Positions 1 through 7,442 of a DNA stretch of 64,000 bases are shown piece by piece. This DNA comes from Marispirochaeta aestuarii (lineage in GTDB: Bacteria; Spirochaetota; Spirochaetia; JC444; Marispirochaetaceae). The translations under genes and the position numbers were made by a program. Within the stretch, counting starts at the first letter, position 1. Each line of letters opens with the position of its first letter. The notes beneath the pieces are model-generated. The model made no database searches. It was not told the DNA's origin and worked only from the letters and a program-made list of their open reading frames with translations. The DNA lies in contig NZ_MWQY01000011.1 of assembly GCF_002087085.1 (NCBI RefSeq), positions 1 to 64,000 on the forward strand, given 5' to 3'.

Positions 1-241
1 TGCCGGAGGAGGTAATAAGGTGTGAGAATATCCTCCAATAGGGGACTTTTTTCTTTACGAAAATATCGAGGCTGAAGGTCTGGGAAGAGAAGCCGACACC
101 GCAGTGAAGGCACCGAAAGCGCTGAATCCTGCCGAAAAGCCGGGAAAAATAGCTGCCGTTTCTTACATACCAGGCAGCAGTTTTTGTGGATAGATGATGG
201 TTCCTGCACTCCTTGTTGGGACAGAAGGGGGGATGAAACAT
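1..241 (-). CDS. Transposase-type protein with N-terminal zinc ribbon, partial
   Basis: This is the first 80 codons of a gene that runs off the left edge. It starts at ATG 239-241 after an AAAGGAG ribosome site nine bases upstream. The N-terminus has a CX4C pair (FCPNKEC, residues 6-12) and a CX2C pair (FRCLHC) followed by GVGFSSQTFSLD. The C-x-x-C-G-x-x-F-S-x-Q-T-F-S-x-D pattern is typical of insertion-element proteins with an N-terminal zinc ribbon that I know from treponemes and other bacteria. The DDE or other catalytic part would lie off the window, so the family is not fixed. A 56-codon open frame on the opposite strand is its shadow. Confidence 0.72.
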   Translation of the reverse strand, partial: MFHPPFCPNKECRNHHLSTKTAAWYVRNGSYFSRLFGRIQRFRCLHCGVGFSSQTFSLDIFVKKKVPYWRIFSHLITSSG

Positions 242-246
242 TATAA

Positions 247-300
247 AAACTCCTTTTTTTCAGTGGTTCTACTGCTAAATACCAGTAGAACAAGGAGTTT
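247..300 (-). promoter_or_regulatory. Leader hairpin that can mask the transposase ribosome site
   Basis: On the minus strand AAACTCCTT (300-292) can pair with AAGGAGTTT (255-247), which contains the ribosome site of the zinc-ribbon gene. Inside it GTTCTACTG (291-283... on the plus strand CAGTAGAAC) pairs with its complement at 274-266 around an 8-base loop. Only a transcript starting upstream of 300, for example read-through from lysA, contains both arms. The structure followed by TTTTTATA could also end lysA transcription. Confidence 0.55.
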
Positions 301-310
301 GCTTCAGTTC

Positions 311-333
311 ATCCCCACGGTTCCGAACACTAC
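311..333 (-). repeat. Terminal inverted repeat of the insertion sequence
   Basis: Read on the minus strand this begins GTAGTGTTCGGAACC and ends GTGGGGAT. It matches the left repeat of the element at 3633-3655 at 20 of 23 positions, and the right one (3761-3783, inverted) about as well. A degenerate inverted partner, TGTTGGGACAG...GGGGGATGAA, lies at 214-237. Confidence 0.65.
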
Positions 334-1571
334 ACAAGGGTCGCCAGATAATCCTCCACCGTCTCAGCTCTGCGGATCAGTTCCACGGAGCCGTCCTCTT
401 TAAGCAGCAGTTCAGCGGAACGAAGCTTGGCGTTGTAGTTGAAGCCCATGGCATGGCCGTGGGCCCCGGTGTTGTGGATGGCCAGTATGTCCCCGATCTC
501 CACCTCCGGGATTTTCCGGTCAATGGCGAACTTGTCGTTGTTTTCGCAGAGACTGCCGGTAATGTCCGCGATAAAGGTCGCGGGAGCGTCCTCTTTTCCA
601 AGGACTGTAATATGGTGATAGGCACCGTAGAGGGCAGGACGCATCAGGTTGGCCATGGAGGAATCGAGGCCGATGAAGGTCTTGTAGGTCTCCTTGCGAT
701 GGAGCACTTTCGTAACAAGCCAGCCGTAAGGGCCGGTGACCATGCGGCCGCATTCCATTACGATGCGCATCCCATCAAGGCCAGCAGGTTTAATGGTTTT
801 TTCGTATCGTTTTCGTATTCCCTCCGATACGTATTCCAGATCAACCGGTTTTTCCTCCGGCCGGTAGGGAATCCCTATGCCGCCGCCGAGATTGACGAAC
901 TCCAGCTCGATTCCAAGTTCCTTTTTGAGTTCCACTGCGGTGTCGAAGAGGAGCCCTGCGGTTTCGATAAAATAATCGGGGTTCAGCTCGTTGGATGCCA
1001 CCATAGTGTGAAGGGCAAAGCGCTTTGCCCCCAGATCCCGGACCTTCTTGTAGCCTTCGAAGAGCTGGTCCCTGGTAAAGCCGTATTTGGCCTCCGTGGG
1101 TTTTCCGATAATGTCGTTGCCGCTCTTGAGCTCCCCGGGATTATAGCGGAAGCAGATCAGCTCCGGAATCCCGGCATTTTCCTGCAGATAGTCGATGTGG
1201 GAGATGTCGTCCAGGTTGATTACCGCACCCAGTTCTTTTGCCCTGACGTACTCTGTTGCCGGGGTATCGTTGGAGGTGAACATGACCTCCTCTCCGCTTA
1301 TTCCGGCCATTTCGGAGAGTACCAGCTCTGGCAGGGAGGAGCAGTCGGTCCCCATGCCCTCTTCCCTGAGGATCTGTATGATCCGGGGATTCGGCAATGC
1401 CTTGACGGCGAAGTAGTTCCTGAACCCCCCGGGGACCCAGTCGAAGGCCTTGTAAAACCTGCGGGCATTCTCCCGTATGGCCTTTTCGTCGTAGATGTGG
1501 AAAGGAGTGGGGTAGGTATCGATAATTCTTTCAATCTGTTCTTTTGTAAAAGGTACACTCTGATTACTCAT
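330..1571 (-). CDS. lysA: Diaminopimelate/ornithine-type decarboxylase (LysA family)
   Basis: This 413-residue enzyme belongs to the fold-III PLP decarboxylases, most likely making lysine from meso-diaminopimelate in the cytoplasm. Visible motifs are FAVKALPNP (PLP lysine about K57), the glycine loop GGGIGIP near 229-235, ECGRMVTGPYG near 273 and the catalytic GSLCEN near 339-344. The C-terminal HNTGAHGHAMGFNYN lines the active site. Length is normal. The start has an AAGGACGG ribosome site. The stop codon TAG coincides with the end of the insertion-sequence repeat, so the last residues may have been altered by insertion. A relative with other amino-acid substrates cannot be excluded from sequence alone. 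Confidence 0.85.
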   Translation of the reverse strand: MSNQSVPFTKEQIERIIDTYPTPFHIYDEKAIRENARRFYKAFDWVPGGFRNYFAVKALPNPRIIQILREEGMGTDCSSLPELVLSEMAGISGEEVMFTSNDTPATEYVRAKELGAVINLDDISHIDYLQENAGIPELICFRYNPGELKSGNDIIGKPTEAKYGFTRDQLFEGYKKVRDLGAKRFALHTMVASNELNPDYFIETAGLLFDTAVELKKELGIELEFVNLGGGIGIPYRPEEKPVDLEYVSEGIRKRYEKTIKPAGLDGMRIVMECGRMVTGPYGWLVTKVLHRKETYKTFIGLDSSMANLMRPALYGAYHHITVLGKEDAPATFIADITGSLCENNDKFAIDRKIPEVEIGDILAIHNTGAHGHAMGFNYNAKLRSAELLLKEDGSVELIRRAETVEDYLATLV

Positions 1572-1631
1572 GATAATCCGTCCTTGTCGTTATTTCTGAC
1601 TGTTAAACAGTACGAATGCCCGATGTAATGG

Positions 1632-2543
1632 TCAAGCGGCAGCCGGTTTGGGCTTGAGCCGCGGGTTCGATCCTATCCTGACCGCGCTGATTACCACCAC
1701 ACCGCTGATGATCTGGACCGGGGAGAGGGTTTCGGCGAGGATCATCCAGCCGAGAAAAGCGGTAACCACGGGGATAAGATTGATAAACAGGGAAGCCCTG
1801 GCGGCCGGCACGTTCCTCTGACCGTAGTTGTAGAGGCCGAAGCCCCCGAAGGTAACGAATACCCCCAGAAAAAGAACCGATACCAGTACCGGTCCTGTCC
1901 AGACCTGAAAGGGAAGAGCAGGCAGCCCTGCGGCAGCGGGAAGAAAAAAGAAGAAGCCCGCAAGAATCTGGTAGGCCGTCAGGGACCAGGTGCTGTAGCG
2001 CCCGGAAAGGTGCTTTATGAGGATAAAATTCCCCGCCGCCATTACCATTGCCAGAAACTCGAGGACGTTTCCCAGCATGGGATTCGCCGCGGAACCGGCG
2101 GAGTCCTCGTTCCCCCCCAGGGTAAGCCCCACAACCCCGGCAACGCTCAGGGCCAGGGCGAGCCATTGTCGGGGACTCATGGGCTCCTTTAAAAAGAGCA
2201 TGGCCCCCAGGGCAACCAGAATCGGAACAATGGAGGAGATTATCCCCGCCTGACTGGCTGTGGTCAGGGTAAGGGCGGTGGACTCGCAGAGAAAATAGAG
2301 GCAGGGCTGCAGCAGCACCATGGGAAGCAGATAGTAGAGGTCCCTGGTTTGAAAACCAGAACTTATGAAGATTCGATAAAAGGGCAGCAGGATGAGCAGG
2401 GTTATAGCCATCCTGAGCCAGACAACCAGCCCCGGAGGAATTACCGCGACGGCAATGCGCATGGCGATAAATGAGCCTGCCCAGAGAAGAACCGCCCCGG
2501 TGAGGGCAAGATAGGGCAGAGATGTGGATACCTTTGTGTTCAT
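1632..2543 (-). CDS. EamA/DMT-family metabolite exporter
   Basis: A 303-residue inner-membrane protein made of two homologous EamA halves, about ten transmembrane helices. It opens with LTGAVLLWAGSFIAMRI, and the second half with a similar GN-rich helix (AGNFILIKHLS). Members export amino acids or other small metabolites; the substrate is not readable. It lies 60 bp upstream of lysA on the same strand and downstream of an AraC regulator, so export of an amino acid such as lysine under AraC control is a reasonable guess. A -10-like TATAGT sits six bases before the ATG and I see no ribosome site. Confidence 0.85.
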   Translation of the reverse strand: MNTKVSTSLPYLALTGAVLLWAGSFIAMRIAVAVIPPGLVVWLRMAITLLILLPFYRIFISSGFQTRDLYYLLPMVLLQPCLYFLCESTALTLTTASQAGIISSIVPILVALGAMLFLKEPMSPRQWLALALSVAGVVGLTLGGNEDSAGSAANPMLGNVLEFLAMVMAAGNFILIKHLSGRYSTWSLTAYQILAGFFFFLPAAAGLPALPFQVWTGPVLVSVLFLGVFVTFGGFGLYNYGQRNVPAARASLFINLIPVVTAFLGWMILAETLSPVQIISGVVVISAVRIGSNPRLKPKPAAA

Positions 2544-2549
2544 GACGCT

Positions 2550-2555
2550 ACTATA
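2550..2555 (-). promoter_or_regulatory. -10 box of the EamA gene, leaderless type
   Basis: TATAGT on the minus strand ends six bases before the ATG at 2543. The -35 region is poor. There is no Shine-Dalgarno sequence between them. Confidence 0.4.
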
Positions 2556-2744
2556 GCAAAAAAGATCTTTTTGAGCTTGGAAAATATTGCGGGTATCGCT
2601 AAAACCGTGGCATTTTTTCCATAGTCAAAAAGGAAGATTTTGTAGTGCCTGTAAATTCATGTAGCGACAAGAGTTGCGGATCGCGACAAATCTTGACGAC
2701 GCAGGATATGGGAAAAGAGTAGATTTTAGAGGTGCCCTTGCGCT

Positions 2745-3584
2745 TTAATCCAGGGTACCTTTCCTGTAGGCGGAGGGGGAGATTCCCGTATAGGCGTGGA
2801 AGGTATTTGAAAAATGGCTCTGATCGTAGAAACCCAGTGCCAGGGCGGTATCCGTCAGGGAACTGCCTGATCTGAGCAGTCTCTTCGCAATGCCGATCCT
2901 CTGCTGGGTACGGTAGACGTGGGGTGAGAGTCCGTAGGCCTTTTTAAAGGAACGGATAAAATGATAGGGGCTCATGCCTGCTTCCGACGCAATTCCGGCA
3001 AGGCTGAGTTTCTCCTCCAGATCTCCCCGCAGAAGTTCTGCGCCCCTCTTCAGGCCGGGATGTTCCACAAAGGGAGGCAGTTTCAACGCCTTTTTGCGTT
3101 CGGCCCTGGGCAGGAGAAGAGCGGTCAGCTCGTAGAGGAGCTCCTCTTTGCCCAGAGGACTGATCCTGTCGGTAATACCGCTGTAGGCCCGGATAAGCCG
3201 GGATTGCTCCAGAGGGGAGGCCTGAAAGGTAAGGGGAAACTCCGGGGGGCTCGGGATCCCCTCCTCAATCTCTTCCGCCAGGGAGCAGAATCGTTTTGCG
3301 TTGATGGAGAGCATCCGGTAGCTCACCCGGGAGCCGGAGACGGGGACGCCGGAATGGACCTGCCCCGGATTGATAACGAAGAAACTGCCGGGAGAGGCCA
3401 GGCTGTCCTCCCGCTCAGGTCCGTAACAGTAGGTTGCTCCATTCTCAATCAGCCCTAGAATGTAGTAGGTTTCGTGGGAGTGCTTGGGAAAGACGTGGGA
3501 ACTGGACAGCACGCTCATCACGGCTACCCCTGATTCATGGTCGGTATATTTAAAATCCACGGAATCCCGTTTGTCCCGAAGCAT
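2745..3584 (-). CDS. AraC-family transcriptional regulator
   Basis: A 279-residue regulator with an N-terminal cupin-like sensing domain (VFPKHSHETYYILGLIENG and FFVINPGQVHSG) and a C-terminal pair of AraC helix-turn-helix motifs (LSLAGIASEAGMSPYHFIRSFKKAYG, then DTALALGFYDQSHFSNTFHAYTG in pieces). I place the start at ATG 3584. The open frame extends 28 codons further to a TTG, but that stretch runs into the MITE-like element and adds no domain. It is the first gene of the araC-eamA-lysA minus-strand group, with 200 bp before eamA, and probably controls the exporter. Confidence 0.85.
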   Translation of the reverse strand: MLRDKRDSVDFKYTDHESGVAVMSVLSSSHVFPKHSHETYYILGLIENGATYCYGPEREDSLASPGSFFVINPGQVHSGVPVSGSRVSYRMLSINAKRFCSLAEEIEEGIPSPPEFPLTFQASPLEQSRLIRAYSGITDRISPLGKEELLYELTALLLPRAERKKALKLPPFVEHPGLKRGAELLRGDLEEKLSLAGIASEAGMSPYHFIRSFKKAYGLSPHVYRTQQRIGIAKRLLRSGSSLTDTALALGFYDQSHFSNTFHAYTGISPSAYRKGTLD

Positions 3585-3590
3585 GCAAGG

Positions 3591-3619
3591 AGTATAGCAG
3601 CTTTTTATGCTCCTTTTAA
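3591..3619 (-). promoter_or_regulatory. Promoter of araC, leaderless type
   Basis: TTAAAA (3619-3614), 17-bp spacer, TATACT (3596-3591), then six bases to the ATG at 3584. No ribosome site on this strand. A transcript would begin at or next to the start codon. Confidence 0.45.
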
Positions 3620-3632
3620 GGGAAATATGTAA

Positions 3633-3783
3633 ATACTGTTCCGAACCGTGGGGATGGACATCGATCAAAGTATTTTCTGGTAGAGGATTATCTGCTTATT
3701 TATACCGTATTAAGTTTTTTTCCTCAAATTACGGTAGTTCACGATCACCACAACGGTTTTATCCCCACAGTTCGAAACACTAT
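3633..3783. mobile_element. MITE-like element with insertion-sequence ends
   Basis: A 151-bp AT-rich segment bounded by 23-bp inverted repeats: the left contains TGTTCCGAACCGTGGGGAT and the right (inverted) TGTTTCGAACTGTGGGGAT, 20 of 23 matching overall. It has no coding potential. The repeats also match the insertion-sequence end at 311-333. It sits in the divergent region between araC and the NfeD operon. Internal sequence does not visibly resemble the insertion-sequence end, so only the termini are shared. Confidence 0.65.
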
Positions 3784-3813
3784 GAAATGTTTACATCGGA
3801 AAAGGAATTTTTC

Positions 3814-3841
3814 TTGACAAACCACCCCTCCTTGGTACCTT
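3814..3841 (+). promoter_or_regulatory. Probable promoter of the NfeD-FloA operon
   Basis: Consensus -35 TTGACA at 3814-3819, a 16-bp spacer and a weak -10 TACCTT at 3836-3841, about 24 bp before the first ATG. It starts 30 bp after the MITE-like element. Confidence 0.45.
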
Positions 3842-3864
3842 TCTAGTAGGCGGTGCTGCACTTG

Positions 3865-5352
3865 ATGAAAAAAACGCTCCTGTTTACGGTATTGCTGTTT
3901 GTTTTCCTTAGTTTTTCCCTGGCGGCTGAAGGGGCCTGGGTTGTTCCCATCGAGGGTGACATCGAGGCCTCCACGGTGATTTTTATTCGCCGGGGTATCC
4001 AGCAGGCTAAAAACGCCGGGGCTGACACGATTATCTTTCGAATCAACACCTTTGGCGGCAGGGTTGACTCGGCCCTGCAGATTGCGACCCTGATCGGCGC
4101 GGTTGACAATGCAAGGACGGTGGCCTTTGTCCCCGCCGCTGCGGAGGGACTGGGGGTAAGCTGGTCCGCCGGTGCGCTGATCTCCTTTGCCTGCTCGGAA
4201 ATATACATGGCTCCCGGCACCTCCATCGGTGCGGCGGCACCGGTGTACCAGACCGCCGAGGGAATGGAGATGGCCCCGGAAAAGAGTGTCAGCGCGGTCC
4301 GGACCCAGCTCGCGGCCCTGGCGGAGAAGAACGGCTACCCTGTGGGGGTGGCGCTGGCCATGGTGGATGCGGATATTGTACTGCAGGAAATCTCTGTCGA
4401 CGGGGAGCTACAGCTGGTAACGGGTGAAGAACTTCCCCAGTTGAAGCGCCAGGCGGAAAAGGAGGGTCGCTCCTTCGAAGAGGGCCTTGTCCTGGTGGAA
4501 AAGGAGAAGCTCCTGACCCTTACTGCGGGGCAGATGGAAAAGTACGGTATCTCCTCCGGTACCGTTGCCGATGTTGACGGGCTGGCAGTCCTCCTGGGTC
4601 ACGACGGGAAAGCCCTGGAATACCAGACCTACGATCCCTTTGACCGTTTCGTCATTTTTATTACCTCCGCGGGTGTGGTCAGCCTCCTGATGCTAATCGG
4701 CCTGGTGGCTACCTACCTGGAGATAACCTCCCCCGGTTTCGGTATTCCCGGTACCGTGGCGATCCTGGCATACTCGGTAGTGTTTCTGGGAAGTGCATTG
4801 ATAGGATACTTCGACTCTTTTGAGCTGATTCTGCTTCTGGTGGGGATTGCCCTGCTGGCGGTGGAGATCTTTATTATTCCCGGTTTCGGAGCTGCGGGGA
4901 TCGGCGGAATTGTCTGCATTGCCGCGGCGCTGATCTTTTCCCAGCAGGATTTCATAGTCCCTGAGTTTTCCTGGCAGACGGATATCCTGCTGAAGAACGC
5001 TGCCCGGATAGGGCTGATTTTCCTTGGTTCCTTTACCATCTTCGGGCTTACCCTTTTTGTCGTCCCGCGGACCGGAATTTTCCGTCGCCTCGTGCTGGGC
5101 CCCGCCGGATCCGGTTCTTCTGCAGTTGCAGCCGGCGCGGATACAAGCCCTGAAGCTGAGACTCCGGGAGGTTTAATTCGCACCGGAGATCAGGGAGAAG
5201 CGATCTCCGAGCTGCGTCCCGCCGGGACAGCCCGCATATCCGGCCGGCGCGTCAGTGTCCAGACCCAGGGAGAGTTCCTTGAGGCCGGGACCCGGGTCGA
5301 GGTTCTCGAGGTTTGGGGCAGCCGGATCGTCGTCAGGGAGCGGAAGGCATGA
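3865..5352 (+). CDS. Long NfeD-type membrane serine protease (ClpP class)
   Basis: The protein is 495 residues from ATG 3865; a GTG four codons earlier is possible but the signal sequence begins MKKTLLFTVLLF. After the signal peptide comes a ClpP-like protease domain with RINTFGGRVDSALQIA and the nucleophile motif SAGALISFACSEIYM, then GTSIGAA. From about residue 270 there are several transmembrane segments with GFGIPGT and GFGAAGIGG loops, and a C-terminal OB-fold NfeD domain (GTARISGRRVSVQ...). Family members cut stomatin/flotillin C-termini. The next gene overlaps it by 4 bp (ATGA), and a flotillin follows, which fits that role. Confidence 0.9.
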   Translation: MKKTLLFTVLLFVFLSFSLAAEGAWVVPIEGDIEASTVIFIRRGIQQAKNAGADTIIFRINTFGGRVDSALQIATLIGAVDNARTVAFVPAAAEGLGVSWSAGALISFACSEIYMAPGTSIGAAAPVYQTAEGMEMAPEKSVSAVRTQLAALAEKNGYPVGVALAMVDADIVLQEISVDGELQLVTGEELPQLKRQAEKEGRSFEEGLVLVEKEKLLTLTAGQMEKYGISSGTVADVDGLAVLLGHDGKALEYQTYDPFDRFVIFITSAGVVSLLMLIGLVATYLEITSPGFGIPGTVAILAYSVVFLGSALIGYFDSFELILLLVGIALLAVEIFIIPGFGAAGIGGIVCIAAALIFSQQDFIVPEFSWQTDILLKNAARIGLIFLGSFTIFGLTLFVVPRTGIFRRLVLGPAGSGSSAVAAGADTSPEAETPGGLIRTGDQGEAISELRPAGTARISGRRVSVQTQGEFLEAGTRVEVLEVWGSRIVVRERKA

Positions 5353-5864
5353 TTATTCCCCTGGTTTTGTCCCTGGTAGGGATTATAGCCATAATAGCCG
5401 AGTTTTTTATTCCCTCCGCCGGTCTGATCGGGTTAGGAGGGATGGGGGCAATTATTGTTTCCATAGTAATGGTCTTTCGGGAATCCGGCTCTCTTTACGG
5501 ATTTATTTTTCTTTTCGCCAATCTCGTTATTGTACCGACCATAATTATCGCCTACTGGAAGCATTTCCCGCGAAGCTTCATGGGGCGTCGGCTGATACTC
5601 TCTCCGGGACCGCCGGGTGGAAACAGGGATTCTGCCGGGGAACAGCCATCCCTTGAAGCCGGGGTCGAAGGGCGTGCGCTGACCTTCCTGCGGCCCGCCG
5701 GTACGGGAGTCTTTGGGGACAAAAGGGTTTCGGTCCTTACCGACGGGGAGTTTCTGGATAAGGACTGCCCTATTCGTATTATCAGAATAGAAGGTAACAG
5801 GGTCTTCGTCGAAGCGGCGGGACCTGAGGAAAATACAAACATGCATAAGGAGCAACAAACATGA
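5349..5864 (+). CDS. Short NfeD-family membrane protein
   Basis: A 171-residue protein starting at the ATGA overlap with the previous stop. It has three to four hydrophobic helices (from [19 protein letters not shown], with [13 protein letters not shown]) and a C-terminal NfeD OB-fold ([23 protein letters not shown]...). It lacks the ClpP-like protease part, so it is the short, non-proteolytic partner class. The order long NfeD, short NfeD, flotillin is conserved in membrane-microdomain operons. The end overlaps floA by 4 bp. Confidence 0.85.
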   Translation: MIIPLVLSLVGIIAIIAEFFIPSAGLIGLGGMGAIIVSIVMVFRESGSLYGFIFLFANLVIVPTIIIAYWKHFPRSFMGRRLILSPGPPGGNRDSAGEQPSLEAGVEGRALTFLRPAGTGVFGDKRVSVLTDGEFLDKDCPIRIIRIEGNRVFVEAAGPEENTNMHKEQQT

Positions 5865-6847
5865 TACTGGTAATTTACGTTGTGCTGGGCCTGGTCATTC
5901 TCGCCCTGCTGGCGGTTTTTCTCAAATTCTTCGGGCTCTGGTTCCGGGCCCTCCTTTCCGGTGCCTACGTGGGCATGGGAAGGCTCATCGGTATGTGGAT
6001 CAGGAGGGTAAAGATCTCCACCATAGTGGACTCCCGCATTATGCTGTCCAAGGGCGGTATCGATGTCCACTCTGACCTGCTGGAGACCCATTTCCTGGCC
6101 GGCGGCGATGTTATCCGGGTAAGCAAGGCCCTGATCGCCGCCCTGAAGGCGGACATTCCCTTGAGCTTTGACCGGGCCGCCGCCATCGATCTGGCGGGAA
6201 GGGACGTCCTGGAGGCGGTTAAAACCAGCGTCAACCCCAAGGTAATCGACTGTCCGAATCCGGAAACCGGCAAGACCACCATCGACGCGGTGGCCAAGGA
6301 CGGCATACAGCTCAGGGCAAAGGCCCGGGTAACCGTGCGGGCCAACCTGGAGCGGCTGATCGGAGGCGCCAAGGAGGAGACCATCGTGGCCAGGGTCGGG
6401 GAAGGAATCGTTACCACCATCGGTTCTTCCGAGACCTACGCCCATGTGCTTGAAAACCCGGACCAGATATCCAAGACCGTACTGGGAAAGGGGCTGGATG
6501 CGGGGACCGCCTTCGAGATTCTCTCCATCGATATTGCCGATGTGGATGTGGGCTCCAACGTTGGTGCCAAGCTGCAGGCCGACCAGGCGGAGGCGGACAA
6601 ACGGCGCTTCCAGGCAGTGGCGGAGCAGCGGCGGGCGGCGGCCCAGGCCCGGGAGCAGGAGATGGTTGCCCTGGTTCAGGAAAACCGTGCCAAGGTAGTG
6701 CTGGCGGAGGCGGAGATTCCCAAAGCCATTGCAGAAGCCTTCAAGAGCGGAAATCTCGGCGTAATGGATTACTACCGGATAAAGAATATTCAGGCGGATA
6801 CCCAGATGAGGGAATCCATCGGCGGCGAAGATTCCCGGCCCGAATAG
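5861..6847 (+). CDS. floA: Flotillin-like protein FloA (SPFH domain)
   Basis: A 328-residue protein with an N-terminal membrane hairpin ([18 protein letters not shown]), an SPFH core ([41 protein letters not shown]) and a C-terminal coiled coil rich in A, E and Q ([20 protein letters not shown]). It ends with the FloA signature [20 protein letters not shown]. FloA forms membrane microdomain scaffolds; NfeD partners are encoded just upstream with 4-bp overlaps, implying coupled translation. Length and order match the family well. Confidence 0.92.
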   Translation: MILVIYVVLGLVILALLAVFLKFFGLWFRALLSGAYVGMGRLIGMWIRRVKISTIVDSRIMLSKGGIDVHSDLLETHFLAGGDVIRVSKALIAALKADIPLSFDRAAAIDLAGRDVLEAVKTSVNPKVIDCPNPETGKTTIDAVAKDGIQLRAKARVTVRANLERLIGGAKEETIVARVGEGIVTTIGSSETYAHVLENPDQISKTVLGKGLDAGTAFEILSIDIADVDVGSNVGAKLQADQAEADKRRFQAVAEQRRAAAQAREQEMVALVQENRAKVVLAEAEIPKAIAEAFKSGNLGVMDYYRIKNIQADTQMRESIGGEDSRPE

Positions 6848-6871
6848 TGCTGAAAAAGGACAGGTCCCGCC

Positions 6872-7426
6872 ATGAGATTCGGTGAACTTTTCGAGCTTCT
6901 TATTACCCTTCTCATTTTTCTCGTCATCTGGATTCTACCGAGGATCATGGCCGCCCGGGCGGCGGACAGAAAGCGCAGGAAAAGAAGCGGCGTAAAAACG
7001 GCTGTCGGAAAGACCCCTGAAGCTGTCTCCAAAAGCTCCCCGGAGCCGAAAAAGAGCTGGTCGAAGGAGATCTTCTCCAAACTGATTGATGATTCTTTTT
7101 TCGAAACAGACAGGAAGAAGGCATCCCCCGGGACCAAGGTTCCCGGGGATGTACGGCAGGAAATAATAATCCCGGAAACCCCGGCGGAACCTGTTTCCGT
7201 ATTTGAAGAGGAAATGCTGGAAAACGAAGGCGGGGAGTCTGAAGATACGATGCCTTTGGGGCAGGAATATCAGTGGGACCAGGAGAAAAGACCCCTCTCC
7301 GAGCTGAAACCCGAACAGCCCAGGGTTGTTTCCTCACCGCGCAGGCGCAGTGCCCTGCAGAAGGTGATCATCTGGAAGGAAGTGCTTGATTCGCCGAAGG
7401 CTCTACGGAGGGATCCCTTCCCGTGA
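6872..7426 (+). CDS. Small N-terminally anchored protein, unknown function
   Basis: A 184-residue protein that I do not recognise. It starts with one membrane helix (LFELLITLLIFLVIWILPRI), then a basic patch (ADRKRRKRSG), and the remainder is hydrophilic, charged and probably disordered, with proline, glutamate and lysine stretches (VPGDVRQEIIIPETPAEPV). It is 24 bp after floA and ends 16 bp before the phosphoesterase, so it is part of the operon. The topology suggests a cytoplasmic tail tethered to the membrane near FloA; nothing more can be said. Confidence 0.7.
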   Translation: MRFGELFELLITLLIFLVIWILPRIMAARAADRKRRKRSGVKTAVGKTPEAVSKSSPEPKKSWSKEIFSKLIDDSFFETDRKKASPGTKVPGDVRQEIIIPETPAEPVSVFEEEMLENEGGESEDTMPLGQEYQWDQEKRPLSELKPEQPRVVSSPRRRSALQKVIIWKEVLDSPKALRRDPFP

Positions 7427-7442
7427 TGATTCCGGGGACCTG

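Larger units (their letters stand above)
1..333 (-). mobile_element. End of an insertion sequence (continues off the left edge)
   Basis: The segment holds the 5' part of a transposase-type zinc-ribbon gene (start at 241, reading left) and, about 70 bp upstream of it, a 23-bp terminal repeat at 311-333 whose near-copies form both ends of a MITE-like element at 3633-3783. The repeat ends inside or just past the lysA stop codon, so the element sits directly against the 3' end of lysA. The other end and most of the gene lie outside the window. I did not find a target duplication. The gene and the repeat are seen; calling them one insertion sequence is inference. Confidence 0.7.

Noticed and set aside
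152-185. GCTGCC/GGCAGC hairpin followed by TTTTT on the plus strand
   Set aside because: It lies within the zinc-ribbon coding region on the opposite strand, has only six pairs and no plus-strand gene to end.
1-190. Possible lysine or cobalamin riboswitch near lysA
   Set aside because: Core motifs are absent, the strand is wrong for lysA, and the bases are coding.
20-193. A plus-strand frame open for 56 codons after an in-frame TGA at 23-25, which could be read as a selenocysteine or read-through protein tail
   Set aside because: The minus strand of the same bases encodes a clear zinc-ribbon protein with a ribosome site, which explains the open plus frame.
453-1628. A 391-codon plus-strand frame opposite lysA
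   Set aside because: Shadow of lysA; the lysA frame has all family motifs.
1655-1680. GGGTTCGATCC, reminiscent of a tRNA T-loop
   Set aside because: It is inside the EamA coding region and no acceptor or anticodon stems can be drawn around it.
3585-3668. N-terminal extension of AraC from a TTG
   Set aside because: The added 28 codons run into the inverted repeat of the mobile element and match nothing in the family.
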